Assembly: GCA_034508935.3 (NCBI GenBank)
Contig: CM067449.1
Span: forward strand, 1,370,096-1,434,095
DNA: 64,000 bases
Origin: Berghia stephanieae
Lineage: Eukaryota; Mollusca; Gastropoda; Nudibranchia; Aeolidiidae
Direction of reading: 5' to 3'
Shown here: positions 1 to 10,307 of the stretch, in pieces
How positions within the stretch are numbered: the stretch's first letter is position 1
Layout: each line of letters opens with the position of its first letter
Made by a program: the position numbers and the translations under genes
Notes under the pieces: generated by a model
The model's input: only the letters and a program-made list of their open reading frames with translations
The model's database searches: none
What the model was told of the DNA's origin: nothing

Positions 1-1703
1 ACATTATTTGTACCACATATTATAAGTAGGAATTAATGTAATAATGTTGTTTAAATGGAATCATACAATATAAGGGAATATACAAGGTACTGGTTTTGAT
101 ATGTCAGTAAATGAGTAGACATACATGGAAGCTGAGATTATCACCCATGTCGTATAGAGTTGAATTTGAGATTGAATAATTCAACGTGAGTATATCACAA
201 ATGGAAACTGAACCATCCTTTTTCACGCAATACTATTTATGTGTGATGGGAGATGACGAGAATTAAACACTTTTATTGCTATGAAGATGGAATTTAAGGT
301 GAAAAGATAATTTTTCTTTGAACTTTTAATTAATTGATATCTTACTGTCGATGTTGTAATACCTTAAAAGTATAATTGATAAATATATAAATGTTTTAAT
401 CAATTTTGGTGTTGGTAAATTTAAATTTTAATCACTTTTAAATGATAGATACCTTACTGTTGATGTTGTAATTTGAGAGAAAAAAAAAAAAGAATCTATA
501 ATCGATATATATCTATTTAGATGTTGTAATCAAATTTGATGTTTGTGAATTTAATACTTTAAAACCTATAATCGATATATAGATGTTGTAATCAACTTTG
601 GTGTTTTAGAATTTAAAGTTTAAAGTTTTTAAATATTTAACTGGTATAAGTATTTATCTTTTTTTTTTTTAAATAGACTATTTCTTACATTTGTTTATTA
701 CATTTTAATTCGACATTACATATATATTTAATCTCTTACTGTTTTTTTTTAAATTGAAATTGTTTTAAGTCAATTTAAATTCTAAGAAAGGGGCGTATGT
801 AAGAGAGTAAGCCTATGCAAAAGGTTATCTAAGACATTTGGTGCAAACTGTCAGTTATATATCAGCAAATGGGTTTAGTGAGTACATAATGCAGGCATAT
901 CAGTTAAACTTGGTCCATGCATGATAGGTTTGGGCAGTTTTTATGTCAAAGTTACTGGACAGGTTATCATGTTGAGTACTATTTAATCAATCATTCTTAA
1001 ATTGGTTTAGGGGTGTTGAAACAGGTGAAAGGGGCATTTATCAAAATAATGTTATATCATAAAAGGCGGGGTTTAACATCAATATGTAGGAACTGACGTT
1101 TCAGGTTTGATTATGATTTGGTCTTACTCTTAGGGGTTGGATTGTAGACTGACAGGGAACTGTCAAAACTGCAAGGGGGCGTGGAAACAATGGAACTGTG
1201 GGTAAAATTTTGATAGGGATAAAAGAGGATGTTTCGAGGAAAACGGGATTATTATTATGATTCGGATTCAACTTGACCATGAGCTGCACACTTTAAACCT
1301 TTTGTGCTCACCATCATTTATTTGCTTTTACGGACTTAGAAATATTCCACGTATATTGAAAATGGTTACTTAGGCAAAATTGACTTTACATGTGGACTGA
1401 TTTTACGGATTTGGAATTTATGAAACTGATTGAATTATGACCATGCTATTTGATTTGGATTTGGAATTTATCATGATTTGGATTTCGGAATTATCACAAC
1501 AAATAAATAAAGCTGTAAGAAATGAAACTTGGAATCTAGATTTTTATTTGAATGTCCTGATGTTGTACATTCAGTTATCATCATCGGCCCTTGAACTCTT
1601 TCGTCATTATTAACATCTACAACACAACGCAAAGGATAATACTACCATCTATGAAAAACACCACTATGCGATCATAAGCTATTACATATGTGTGCAACTA
1701 CGC

Positions 1704-1708
<5 letters not shown>
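1..1708. other. AT-rich intergenic DNA
   Basis: No gene recognised. Between about 330 and 620 there are four or five degenerate copies of a motif around GATGTTGTAAT followed by a T-rich segment, spaced roughly 80-110 bp, which looks like an old decayed tandem repeat. The rest shows neither coding character nor a known repeat that I can identify. Confidence 0.5.

Positions 1709-1756
<48 letters not shown>
1709..1756. repeat. (GA)n microsatellite
   Basis: An uninterrupted GA dinucleotide run of about 48 bp. Confidence 0.95.
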
Positions 1757-1759
<3 letters not shown>

Positions 1760-2990
1760 ACTCCTGTGCTTGTACACAGATTTCCAACATGATTCCCATA
1801 TCTCAAGCCATCCAGTCGAAATTTTAAATGCATGGCATGTATGTTCACCCTCCTTACGTCCAGTACCACTGAGATGATCATTTATTGGGAATATTGAGAA
1901 GTGGGGGGGGGGGTAAGTACAGGGGTGAGAATAGCGAGAAGGGGCGGCGGCTAGGCTAGGCTACCCTTCCTGTTGGAAAATACAGGGGTGAGTGAGAATA
2001 GCGAGAAGGTGCCACTACCTCTATTATTCTCACCCAGGATGAGAGAGAGGGGAATGTTTTTCTATTCTCACCCAGGATGAGAATAGAGGCAGCCCGCCAA
2101 CATATAGTGTATAACTTCGGGAATTTAATCAATCAGGTCATATTCCAGAAATCAGGGCCGCGGCAGGGACCGCATCTGAAAGAGAGTGGCAATAAATCAA
2201 GGGAGGAAGAAACCCCGGGCACTAAGAACTCAGTGCAAGGCAAGACATCAAAACTATCTCATTTTAAAATATATTCATGGCAGAAAAAGAAAATGCTTTA
2301 CAAAATTTGATTGTCTTAAATATGCATTTTACCTGAGCACGAGAACGCCTTAATCAGACGGATTCGTTCTGATTTTGTTTTGGTGGGATTTTACCGGTTT
2401 ATAGCCTCCGATTGAAGTTGGAGAAACTCAATTGTAAAGGGCGTTTGTCGGTATCAGTACTAAATACTTTTATTACCAAGGATCTGTTTAAGTCAGTAAG
2501 TACTTCACGCTACTGCGATTCACAGGTAGGTTAAACGCAATTAAAGATCTGATCAAGTGTGGATGAAAGTTGTCAGACAAAGCAATAAAGAAAAATACAA
2601 GGTATAAAAAAACACACACAAAAAAATCAGTCTACTTCGACTGGGGATCGAATCTCTGAAGTGGTTTTCTCGATCATATCAAAAACGTTTAACTTGATGC
2701 ATTGTTTTCTGTGCTGATTCTACTGATCAAGCGGTAAAACAGTGGGTATTTTACTTAACGCATACCATCGATAGTAAAACCTGTGTAGTTTGCTGTACCT
2801 ACCCATCATTGCCATTGTTTACATGATGACGATTGTCCGAGAGGCGTGGTTATCTACAGGTTAATTATGGGCTTGGTGTAACTTTGTTGTAATGGACAAT
2901 ATTTTGCTTCCGTTTGAGAGTATTTCCATAACAACGATGACCAGATGATAAAAGAACGTGATTCAAAGGAAAATAGTTTTAAATCTGAGG
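1757..2990. other. Intergenic DNA without recognised gene
   Basis: No supported coding region. Around 1919-2090 a short motif (CAGGGGTGAGAATAGCGAGA) and its near-complement (TATTCTCACCCAGGATGAGA) each occur twice, giving a small scrambled inverted-repeat patch. The remainder is unremarkable. Confidence 0.5.
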
Positions 2991-3001
2991 TAAATTAGGT
3001 A

Positions 3002-3198
<197 letters not shown>

Positions 3199-3280
3199 CT
3201 GAAAACGTATATAGCGATATAACTCCGAGACACCAGACTATAAGCGCTTAAATTACAAATTACTTTGGCTGAAACATACT

Positions 3281-3298
3281 CATTCACACCCACACACA

Positions 3299-3335
<37 letters not shown>

Positions 3336-3340
3336 ACAAC
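3281..3340. repeat. (CA)n microsatellite
   Basis: CA dinucleotide run with a few interruptions, between the (ATA)n array and a LINE fragment. Confidence 0.9.
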
Positions 3341-3344
3341 ACAA

Positions 3345-3865
3345 ACAAGACCTATCTTGCTTCTCATATTATCTATTAAAAGCGAAAACAGATGTGTTTT
3401 AAGCGAACGTTTAAAAATAGACAAAGATTCTTTTTCTCGAATGCTCTGTGGTAAGGCGTTCCAAACAGAGGGTCCGAAACTAGAAAGGATCTCATTCCAG
3501 CATTTTTCCGTATTCGAGGGACAACTAGTTTGGTGGAATCACTGGCCGAACGTAAGGCGCGTGGTTTTGAATATCTTTCAATTAGTTCAGAAAAGTAGGA
3601 AGGGGCAGTACTTTCAAAACAACGATGTACTAAACCACAGGCTTTGAATTTAATCATTTTCTCAACAGGAAGTCAGTGCAAGTCATGAAGCAGAGGTCTG
3701 GCAGAATCGCCTCACTAAATACTTTTCTAGCAGCGCTGTTTTGGACAATCTGAAGGCGTCTCAGATTATAATGCGAAATTCCAAATAACAGCGCATTACA
3801 ATAATCCAATTTCGATTGTACGAGGGACACAACCAGGTGTTTGGTCACATCCTCAGATATGACCC
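3345..3865 (-). mobile_element. LINE 3' fragment, L2/CR1-type reverse transcriptase C-terminus
   Basis: Minus-strand reading frames at about 3848-3654 and 3657-3376 encode segments typical of the end of L2/CR1/Rex-type reverse transcriptases: a SKLDYCNALLFGI block, then LRRLQIVQNSAARKV, then a decayed tail. The two segments are in different frames, so at least one frameshift separates them. Only the thumb and C-terminal region is present, so this is a 5'-truncated dead copy. A (CA)n run and an (ATA)n array follow its 3' end. The clade is inferred from motif style. Confidence 0.75.
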
Positions 3866-4115
3866 GTCTAATGGAACGCTAATAAGAGTAAAATCAGGTA
3901 CTGATTATCGACTAGTACTTGATTGCTTTTGTTGGTGTTCAGTCGATACCACCAGTATAAATTAGTGCCCATCTCTCCTTTTCCAACCGTTTTAGCCTAC
4001 TTCCGTTCGATCCGCCACCCAAGTATCAAGTTAACGATTTTCAATCGTCGGGTGACACGAACGAGAATTTTTGATCACGTGATCAAATTCTCTTTCCCGT
4101 TCTCTCGTCACAATG

Positions 4116-4412
4116 GGATTCAGTAGTCTGATGTCACGCCGCCCGGCAACGGCGGCCATCTTGGTTCTAAACAAAGAAAATCATTACTTTTTATTCTTCA
4201 TGCTGGCTAGAACTTTTCATATGCCTTGTGATCAGATGTGTAAAAGTCAAAACATAATCAAATTTATGGGTTTTTTTTCCCTCTGGATACGCTTTTATGC
4301 TCGCCGGAGAAATATTTCATACGGGCGTCCGCCATTGTTCCGATAGTTTAGAGCCAGTGTTATTAAGTTACCATGCGTCATTAGGAAGGAAGTGCCGTTA
4401 CGACTGTTGAAG
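4116..4412 (+). mobile_element. MITE family B, copy 1
   Basis: About 300-bp non-coding element beginning GGATTCAGTAGTCTGATG and ending in CGACTGTTGAA, so its termini are inverted (core GGATTCAATAGTC). Other copies lie at 4419, 48828, 53063, 55423 and 58178 (reverse). Shared interior landmarks are a GTCACG-CGCCC-GCAACG block, a TTTTATTCTTCATGCTGG block and GGGCGTCCGCCATTG. At 55.4 kb a TA appears on both sides, suggesting TA target duplication. No transposase is present. Confidence 0.8.
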
Positions 4413-4418
4413 AGTATT

Positions 4419-4882
4419 GGATTCAATAGTCTGATGTCACGTCGCCCAGCAACGGCGAGCAGCTTGGTTATGAACAAAGAACATCGGTACTTTTTATTCT
4501 TAATGCTAGCTAGAACTTTTCATATGTTAGGTGATCAGAATGTATAGATAGTTCGAAGTTGACGTCACTCGGGTTATTGTATTCTGCCATCCGCGTTTAT
4601 GAGTAATTCTCACTAAACTGTATTAACCTGACTATAAACGATCATGGTTCACAAAGTTTTGTGTTTTGGTCCGTTATACTTCCGGATGGCAATGTTGTGA
4701 TCTCCTTAGCCAAGCGCATACCATCTATAAAAGTCAAACATGATCATATTTATAATGTTTTTCTCCTCTGGATACACTTTTATGCTCATCGGAGAAATAT
4801 TTCATAAGGGCGTCCGCCATTGTTCCGATAGTTTAGAGCCAGTTACTATGTGTCATTACGAGGGACGTCATGACTGTTGAAG
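4419..4882 (+). mobile_element. MITE family B, copy 2, split by a MITE A insertion
   Basis: Starts seven bases after copy 1 ends. The left half runs to about 4542 and the right half resumes at about 4730. Between them lies a family A element at 4543-4729, inserted at a TATA that other B copies keep intact (for example near 49170). The right end (GACTGTTGAAGG) overlaps the start of the 1.22 kb tandem duplication. Confidence 0.8.
4543..4729 (+). mobile_element. MITE family A, copy A1 inside MITE B
   Basis: About 187 bp, bounded by TATAGATAGT at one end and the inverse (ATCTATA) at the other. The interior carries a CRE-like TTGACGTCAC, GCCATCCGCGTTTATGAG, and CGTTATACTTCCGGATGGCA followed by GCCAAGCGCAT. 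About ten relatives cluster at 53.7-56.9 kb. It is non-coding, and the flanking TATA on both sides fits a TA or TATA target duplication. Confidence 0.85.
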
Positions 4883-7325
4883 GCAATTCAGAACGAAGAT
4901 GGAGCCTGCCTTTCACGTTAGAAGATAAAAACGGTTAGGAATAATTGTGCTTTGATTTTTACCAATTTGCGACAAAAATAAAATATGTACAAATTGCGAT
5001 TTGATCCTTTTTTTATTCGCGGGTGTAAATCGTTGACAGTGAACTTTCTTGGTAAAAATCGGACAAAAATTACGTCTTTGGTGATGAAGAATGACTGATG
5101 ACAATTATTGTAAATTTTAAAATTATTATGAATAATGTATAACCCCCTTATTTGTAATTCGCGGTATCAATATCAAATTTATTGTAATAGAGAGATAGGA
5201 ACTTCAGAATTATTTTTTCTGATGCGAAATTATTACTTTGTATTATTTAGCATCAAGAAAAATGTTTGGTAAATAAAATGTTACCCTCTCTGATCTACCG
5301 CCACCATCTATTCATGTAGAATTGTGAGTCAAGCATCCCAAAGTCTTCGACCAATCACAGACTCTCTACTAGGTCGACCGTCAATGCATTACGCTTCTGT
5401 TTTTGAGTAGGCCTAATAGCTAAAGTCTAAAAGTAAAAAAATAATATGTGAGGAATTTGAAAGTCACATTACTGAAATAAGCTTGAAAAATAGAAGAACA
5501 TTGGTCTTTATTTCAGAAAAATCGATTGAAAATCAACTATTTTACTAATAATTTGATTTTAAAAATTGCATTTGTTTATTAAAGCTTTCTTTCGCAACTT
5601 ATTTTTTTTTATTATCGGCCGATTTTCTTGATTTTTATATCTTTTTCATATTTCAATGAGATGATAAAAAGAGTTTAAAACACAAATTTCGTGTCTTTTT
5701 AAAATTGTAAGTCCATCATTACTAATTAATTCAATAGCGTTGAGACATTGACGCAACCATTGCATACAATACCTCGTGGTCCACGCCACAGGGCTTTTGG
5801 TGTTACACAACACTCATCACTTTCAGTCACCCGTGTTCTTTGAGGTTACACAACATACACCGCCTTTTTGGGTATGCCTGTACATAACGTACCCGGAACG
5901 TGAAGACTCTCAAACGATATGCAGCATCGGTACTACCGAGATCTCGTTCATGACGACGAGATGTGACTTTTTTTTCTCGTAACTCGTCTGTCGGAATTAT
6001 TTTGTTAAGACTCCAATAAAAACAAAAACAAAACACACACTGCAACAAAGAAACAACCCACCCAAATAAAATCAAACACAAAACAAAACAAAACCGTTGA
6101 AGGCAATTCAGAACGAAGATGGAGCCTGCCTTTCACGTTAGAAGATAAAAACGGTTAGGAATAATTGTGCTTTGATTTTTACCAATTTGCGACAAAAATA
6201 AAATATGTACAAATTGCGATTTGATCCTTTTTTTTATTCGCGGGTGTAAATCGTTGACATTGAACTTTCTTGGTAAAAATCGGACAAAAATTACGTCTTT
6301 GGTGATGAAAGATGACTGATGATAATTATTGTAAATTTTAAAATTATTATGAATAATGTATAACTCCCTTATTTGTAATTCGCGGTATCAATATCAAATT
6401 TATTGTAATAGAGAGATAGGAACTTCAGAGTTATTTTTTCTGATGCGAAATTATTACTTTGTATTATTTAGCATCAAGAAAAATGTTTGGTAAATAAAAT
6501 GTTACCCTCTCTGATCTACCGCCACCATCTATTCATGTAGAATTGTGAGTCAAGCATCCCAAAGTCTTCGACCAATCACAGACTCTCTACTAGGTCGACC
6601 GTCAATGCATTACGCTTCTGTTTTTGAGTAGGCCTAATAGCTAAAATCTAAAAGTAAAAAATATAATTGTGAGGAATTTGAAAGTCACATTAATGAAATA
6701 AGCTTGAAAAATAGAAGAACATTGATCTTTATTTCAGAAAAATCGATTGAAAATCAACTATTTTACTAATAAATTTGATTTTAAAAATTGCATTTGTTTA
6801 TTAAAGCTTTCTTTCGCAACTTATTTTTTTTTATTTATCGGCCGATTTTCTTGATTTTTATATCATTTTTCAATTCAATGAGATGATTAGATAAAGAGTT
6901 TAAAACACAAATTTCGTGTCTTTTTCAAATTGTAAGTCAATCATTACTAATTAATTCAATAGCGTTGAGACATTGACGCAACCATTGCATACAATACCTC
7001 GTGGTCCACGCCACAGGGCTTTTGGTGTTACACAACCAACTCATCACTTTCAGTCACCCGTGTTCTTTGAGGTTACACAACATACACCGCCTTTTTGGGT
7101 ATGCCTGTACATAACGTACCCGGAACGTGAAGACTCTCAAACGATATGCAGCATCGGTACTACTGAGATCTCGTTCATGACGACGAGATGTGACTTTTTT
7201 TTTTCTCGTAACTCGTCTGTCGGAATTATTTTGTTAAGACTCCAATAAAAACAAAAACAAAACACACACTGCAACAAAGAAACAACCCACCCAAATAAAA
7301 TCAAACACAAAACAAAACAAAACAA
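4876..7325 (+). repeat. Near-identical 1.22 kb tandem duplication (two units)
   Basis: Unit 1 spans about 4876-6095 and unit 2 about 6096-7325, both starting GTTGAAGGCAATTCAGAACG. The copies differ by only a scatter of substitutions and short indels, so the duplication is recent. The unit contains no supported gene: short frames near 5776 and 6973 are the same non-conserved sequence seen twice. The unit's left edge coincides with the right terminus of a MITE B copy, and its right edge lies in an A/C-rich AAACAAAACAAA tract. Confidence 0.9.
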
Positions 7326-7429
7326 AAACAAATAAACAAACGAACGAACAAAATATCTAACTAATATTATGACAATAGCGATTAGGCATACATATTTATT
7401 AACCTCCTGTAAATATCAACAATGACGAT

Positions 7430-7562
7430 GCTAAAAAAAAAAAAAACCCAACAAACAAACAACAAAACAAAAAACACATTAAAAAAAAAACCCAAAAAAC
7501 AAACAAACACACACACACGCGCGCGAACCACACACACACACATACACACACACAAACGCGCG

Positions 7563-7595
<33 letters not shown>

Positions 7596-7641
7596 AAACG
7601 CACGCACACACACGACCACAATAAACAAAAAAAAAAAAAAA
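7430..7641. repeat. A-rich and (CA)n low-complexity tract
   Basis: Poly-A/C sequence with ACAAACAAAC runs followed by interrupted (CA)n with CGCG insertions (7505-7617) and a terminal A run. Apparent reading frames here are only translations of the dinucleotide repeat. Confidence 0.9.
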
Positions 7642-8755
7642 ATTAATCTCAACGTACTTTATGCACTCCAAAGATAATACACACTATAATTTGAACTGGA
7701 GTGTGTGCCCAGTGGATAGTTGATGGCCTGGGATAGGTTCTTATTTATAGTATCATGGGGCCCTGCTTAGGAAATGATGTGTTTACTTATCTTAATGTTA
7801 ATCAATATCTATTTAAGCAAAACGGATGTTATCCCAAGTAAGACCCCACGGGTGCCCAAGGCCAGATTTGTCAGCCTGACCTAAACATTCTAGTAGTGAA
7901 AGTAATAGTTGTAGTGGGGAAGGTGGGATAACGCTAATTTTTTTTTTTTAATGAGATAACATTATAATGAAATTGAAATGACAAGGCGGCAGATCCTACT
8001 TTTGCTCATTATAACTCCGTACTCCATCTCCACAGCGCTGTCGCCTCGCATAGGCAATGGGAACAGACTCGTGCCTACTCTATCAAATAGAAAGGGGGGA
8101 AGGGGGGGGGGGGGGGGCAATTTGACCAATCCATCGAAGGGTTGGGGTTGGGGGGGGGGGGGTGTAGGACATGATGTGTAGATGTGATGTAACAAATTGT
8201 TTTTTTTTTTCAGTAATACACCGCGTGTTAAATAACAGCGACACCATATTGAGTATCTTTTATCAAAATGATTTAATAATAAAAATGATAATAATTATTG
8301 CGATTATATAGCGCATATTCCCGTTGAAAGTTTATATGCGCTTTACAATAAAATCTCGAGAAGAAAAAGATACATAAAAACATGCCATACAAATATTAGC
8401 AACATGTCTATCCATAATTATATATACAATGAAAAATGTGTCAAACAGGGACATAATTACAAATTAAACTGATATAATAGTTGTTGTCTTCTGACACTTC
8501 CCGACTCACTTCATTTCTTGTTATTATCAACATAAGTGCCTGCTCCACTCACTTTTCTGGATTAAAAATCCACCCCAAATACCGGAGCATACTCAATGTC
8601 TCAATGGTTTCTATGTTATATGTTTGTGTTGAGAATATTGGCTATATGTTTGCCAACTAACTTCGCGGCGTTTGTGTGCGTTGAACCCGTGACCTGAAGA
8701 AGTCGGGATGAGAGGCTCTTGTTAGACGAAGGTTTGAAGCGACATTTTTTGGGGG
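7642..8755. other. Intergenic DNA with G-runs and a repeat tail
   Basis: No gene recognised. It contains two poly-G tracts (about 8093-8117 and 8150-8162). At 8275-8365 there is a segment with ATATAGCGCATATTCCC and GCGCTTTACAATAAAA, which resembles, on the minus strand, the GCGC-containing 3' ends of LINEs and SINEs in invertebrates. The rest is unremarkable. Confidence 0.5.
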
Positions 8756-8756
8756 T

Positions 8757-8870
8757 CGTGGATAGCTCATACGGTAGAGTCACGATCTCCCCGGCCAGGC
8801 GGAGTTGTCGGATCAGTAAGGTAGCGGGTTCGAGCCCCCATCGCCACTGCGAAGTTTTTATTCTCTGTTG
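8757..8870 (+). mobile_element. tRNA-derived SINE head (family 4)
   Basis: A Pol III type 2 internal promoter is visible: A-box-like TAGCTCATACGGTAGAG at about 8769 and B box GGTTCGAGCCC at about 8828. The spacing is longer than in a normal tRNA and no cloverleaf closes, so I call it a SINE head rather than a tRNA gene. It sits directly 3' of the minus-strand LINE tail at 8898-9200. Confidence 0.6.
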
Positions 8871-8897
8871 TCTTCTGGCAGCAGCCTCTTATGGTTT

Positions 8898-9200
8898 TCA
8901 CACTACTATGTTATGACGATCGACCCAATCAGCAAAGTCTGGTCCGCACTCGTGCACCGTCGCAAACCCGCCGGGTAGCATCGTCACAACACACCGTTCG
9001 ACTAGATGCTCTGCTGTCTCAGGTTCTTGCCCACAGCGGGTACATGTTGGACAGGTAGAAAGACCCCACCGATGAAGCGCACTTGCCGTCAGGCAGCTCC
9101 TCGACCGAAGCCGATTCGCAGCCACCCAATTCTCCTCTTACTGGTATCAAAGCCTGGCAACTTCTCACCAAGCTTAGAGGAGTGTACATCCCCGCCCCCA
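8898..9200 (-). mobile_element. LINE 3' end with C-terminal zinc-knuckle
   Basis: The minus-strand frame encodes a short protein end with CPTCTRCGQEPETAEHLVER followed by C, a CxxCxxC-H-C knuckle typical of the C-termini of several non-LTR reverse transcriptases. A close plus-strand relative lies at 54241-54545. Only the last 75-100 residues are present, so the copy is strongly 5' truncated. Confidence 0.7.
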
Positions 9201-9468
9201 CGAGGGATTGAAACTTCTGGCACTTTCCTATTCACTCGGAGGTAGAGTATTGGGGCTAGTAAGGAGCCACGTACGATCGTTGACGAAAGGCAATTTGCAG
9301 CAAATTTATAATTAAAAGCAGTATATGTTAAAATTGAAATTTTATTTAAAAGTTTGAGATTGTGATTTATTGTTTAAAGTATATTTTATGCGGAAAATAT
9401 ACGGCAGGACTGAGCCAACTACGCTCGGTAGACCAACCGTCAGTTCTCAGCGTCTAAAATTCTAAGAA

Positions 9469-9653
9469 ACCCCCCCCCCCCCCCCCTATTTTTCCCCGTT
9501 TCGGTTTTATTTTAACAACCGTACTCGACCACTGACCCAATTTACATATTTAATCTCATTATTTCTCTACTCCCCACCAATCCTTACATCAATCTCTTTA
9601 CTTCCATTACACACACAACACACACACTGCACGCACGCACACACACACACACA

Positions 9654-9705
<52 letters not shown>
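9469..9705. repeat. Poly-C tract and (CA)n microsatellite
   Basis: A run of C (about 9469-9486) is followed at 9610-9705 by interrupted then clean CA repeats. No coding content. Confidence 0.9.
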
Positions 9706-9837
9706 TTTATTCTTTTTTTTCAGTCTGGCCCCTCTCCCGTCACACCTTTCCCTTTTTTCATTCATAAATTGATTTCATCATTTTATTCTTTTAACCTTTA
9801 TGTTCTATAGCCATCATCTATGTGTTTTGTCAATCGC

Positions 9838-9864
9838 CTGATGAAGGCCCAAGGCCGAAACGTC
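9838..9864 (+). ncRNA. Hammerhead-ribozyme-like motif
   Basis: The sequence reads CTGATGA, then a self-complementary GGCC-CAA-GGCC hairpin, then GAAA and CGTC. This is the conserved core order of a hammerhead ribozyme (CUGANGA, stem II, GAAA, short ACGU stem III, cleavage C). Minimal hammerheads of this kind are known from Penelope-like retroelements. Flanking sequence gives only a weak stem I, so activity is doubtful and the motif is probably a decayed retroelement remnant. Confidence 0.35.
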
Positions 9865-9959
9865 GTTTTTTTGGTGTCGTGTTTCACTTTAAAACTCATA
9901 TTTCCTCCATAGACTTTCACTTTCCTAAGTAAAAGTGTTATTTCCTCCAAGCTTTCATT

Positions 9960-10197
9960 TCACATTTTGCTTTGTTATTGTTAGTTGAGAAATTGAATGA
10001 ATAACAAATGAACGTCATCATCGACAATCAGATATCATTCCCCCTCTGTCCTATCGTACAGTATTTTAGAAGAAAATTATAGCTTGGTATTGTAAATTAA
10101 ATAAAGTTGAGCCATTTAAGTGCAAATAAAACCCTTGCGTTTGCAATAAATTCTTTAGAAAGTAAATAACCCGAAGAAAATCGTAATTATCACCAAG
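9960..10197. other. Region upstream of VPS26
   Basis: AT-rich sequence without TATA box or coding potential that I can support. It precedes the probable TATA-less promoter of VPS26. Confidence 0.4.
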
Positions 10198-10206
10198 CCG
10201 GAAGTG
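10198..10206 (+). promoter_or_regulatory. ETS/GABP-like site in probable VPS26 promoter or 5' UTR
   Basis: CCGGAAGTG matches the ETS-family (GABP) consensus common in TATA-less housekeeping promoters. It lies about 100 bases upstream of the proposed VPS26 start codon. Whether it is promoter or transcribed leader is not resolved. Confidence 0.35.
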
Positions 10207-10304
10207 AAGAAGCTATCGTCTCTCACGAGACAATAGACATCCGTCCGACTCTACATCCGATTAGATCGACGATTGAGTAAAAAATAAGGGGAGGACCCAG
10301 CAAA

Positions 10305-10307
10305 ATG
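10305..10307 (+). CDS. VPS26: VPS26 exon 1 coding part (start codon only), proposed
   Basis: Exon 2 begins at the second codon (SFFGFG), so the ATG must lie in an upstream exon ending in phase 0. Here CAGCAAA-ATG is followed immediately by GTAGCG, a usable donor. The context has A at -3, and the ETS motif lies about 100 bp upstream. The exon would hold the 5' UTR plus Met1. Another upstream ATG|GT cannot be excluded without RNA data. Confidence 0.55.

Noticed and set aside
5776-7248. Pair of similar 70-90 codon frames, thought to be a small gene family
   Set aside because: They are the two units of the 1.22 kb tandem duplication. The frame ends differ by indels and neither shows conservation-like codon changes.
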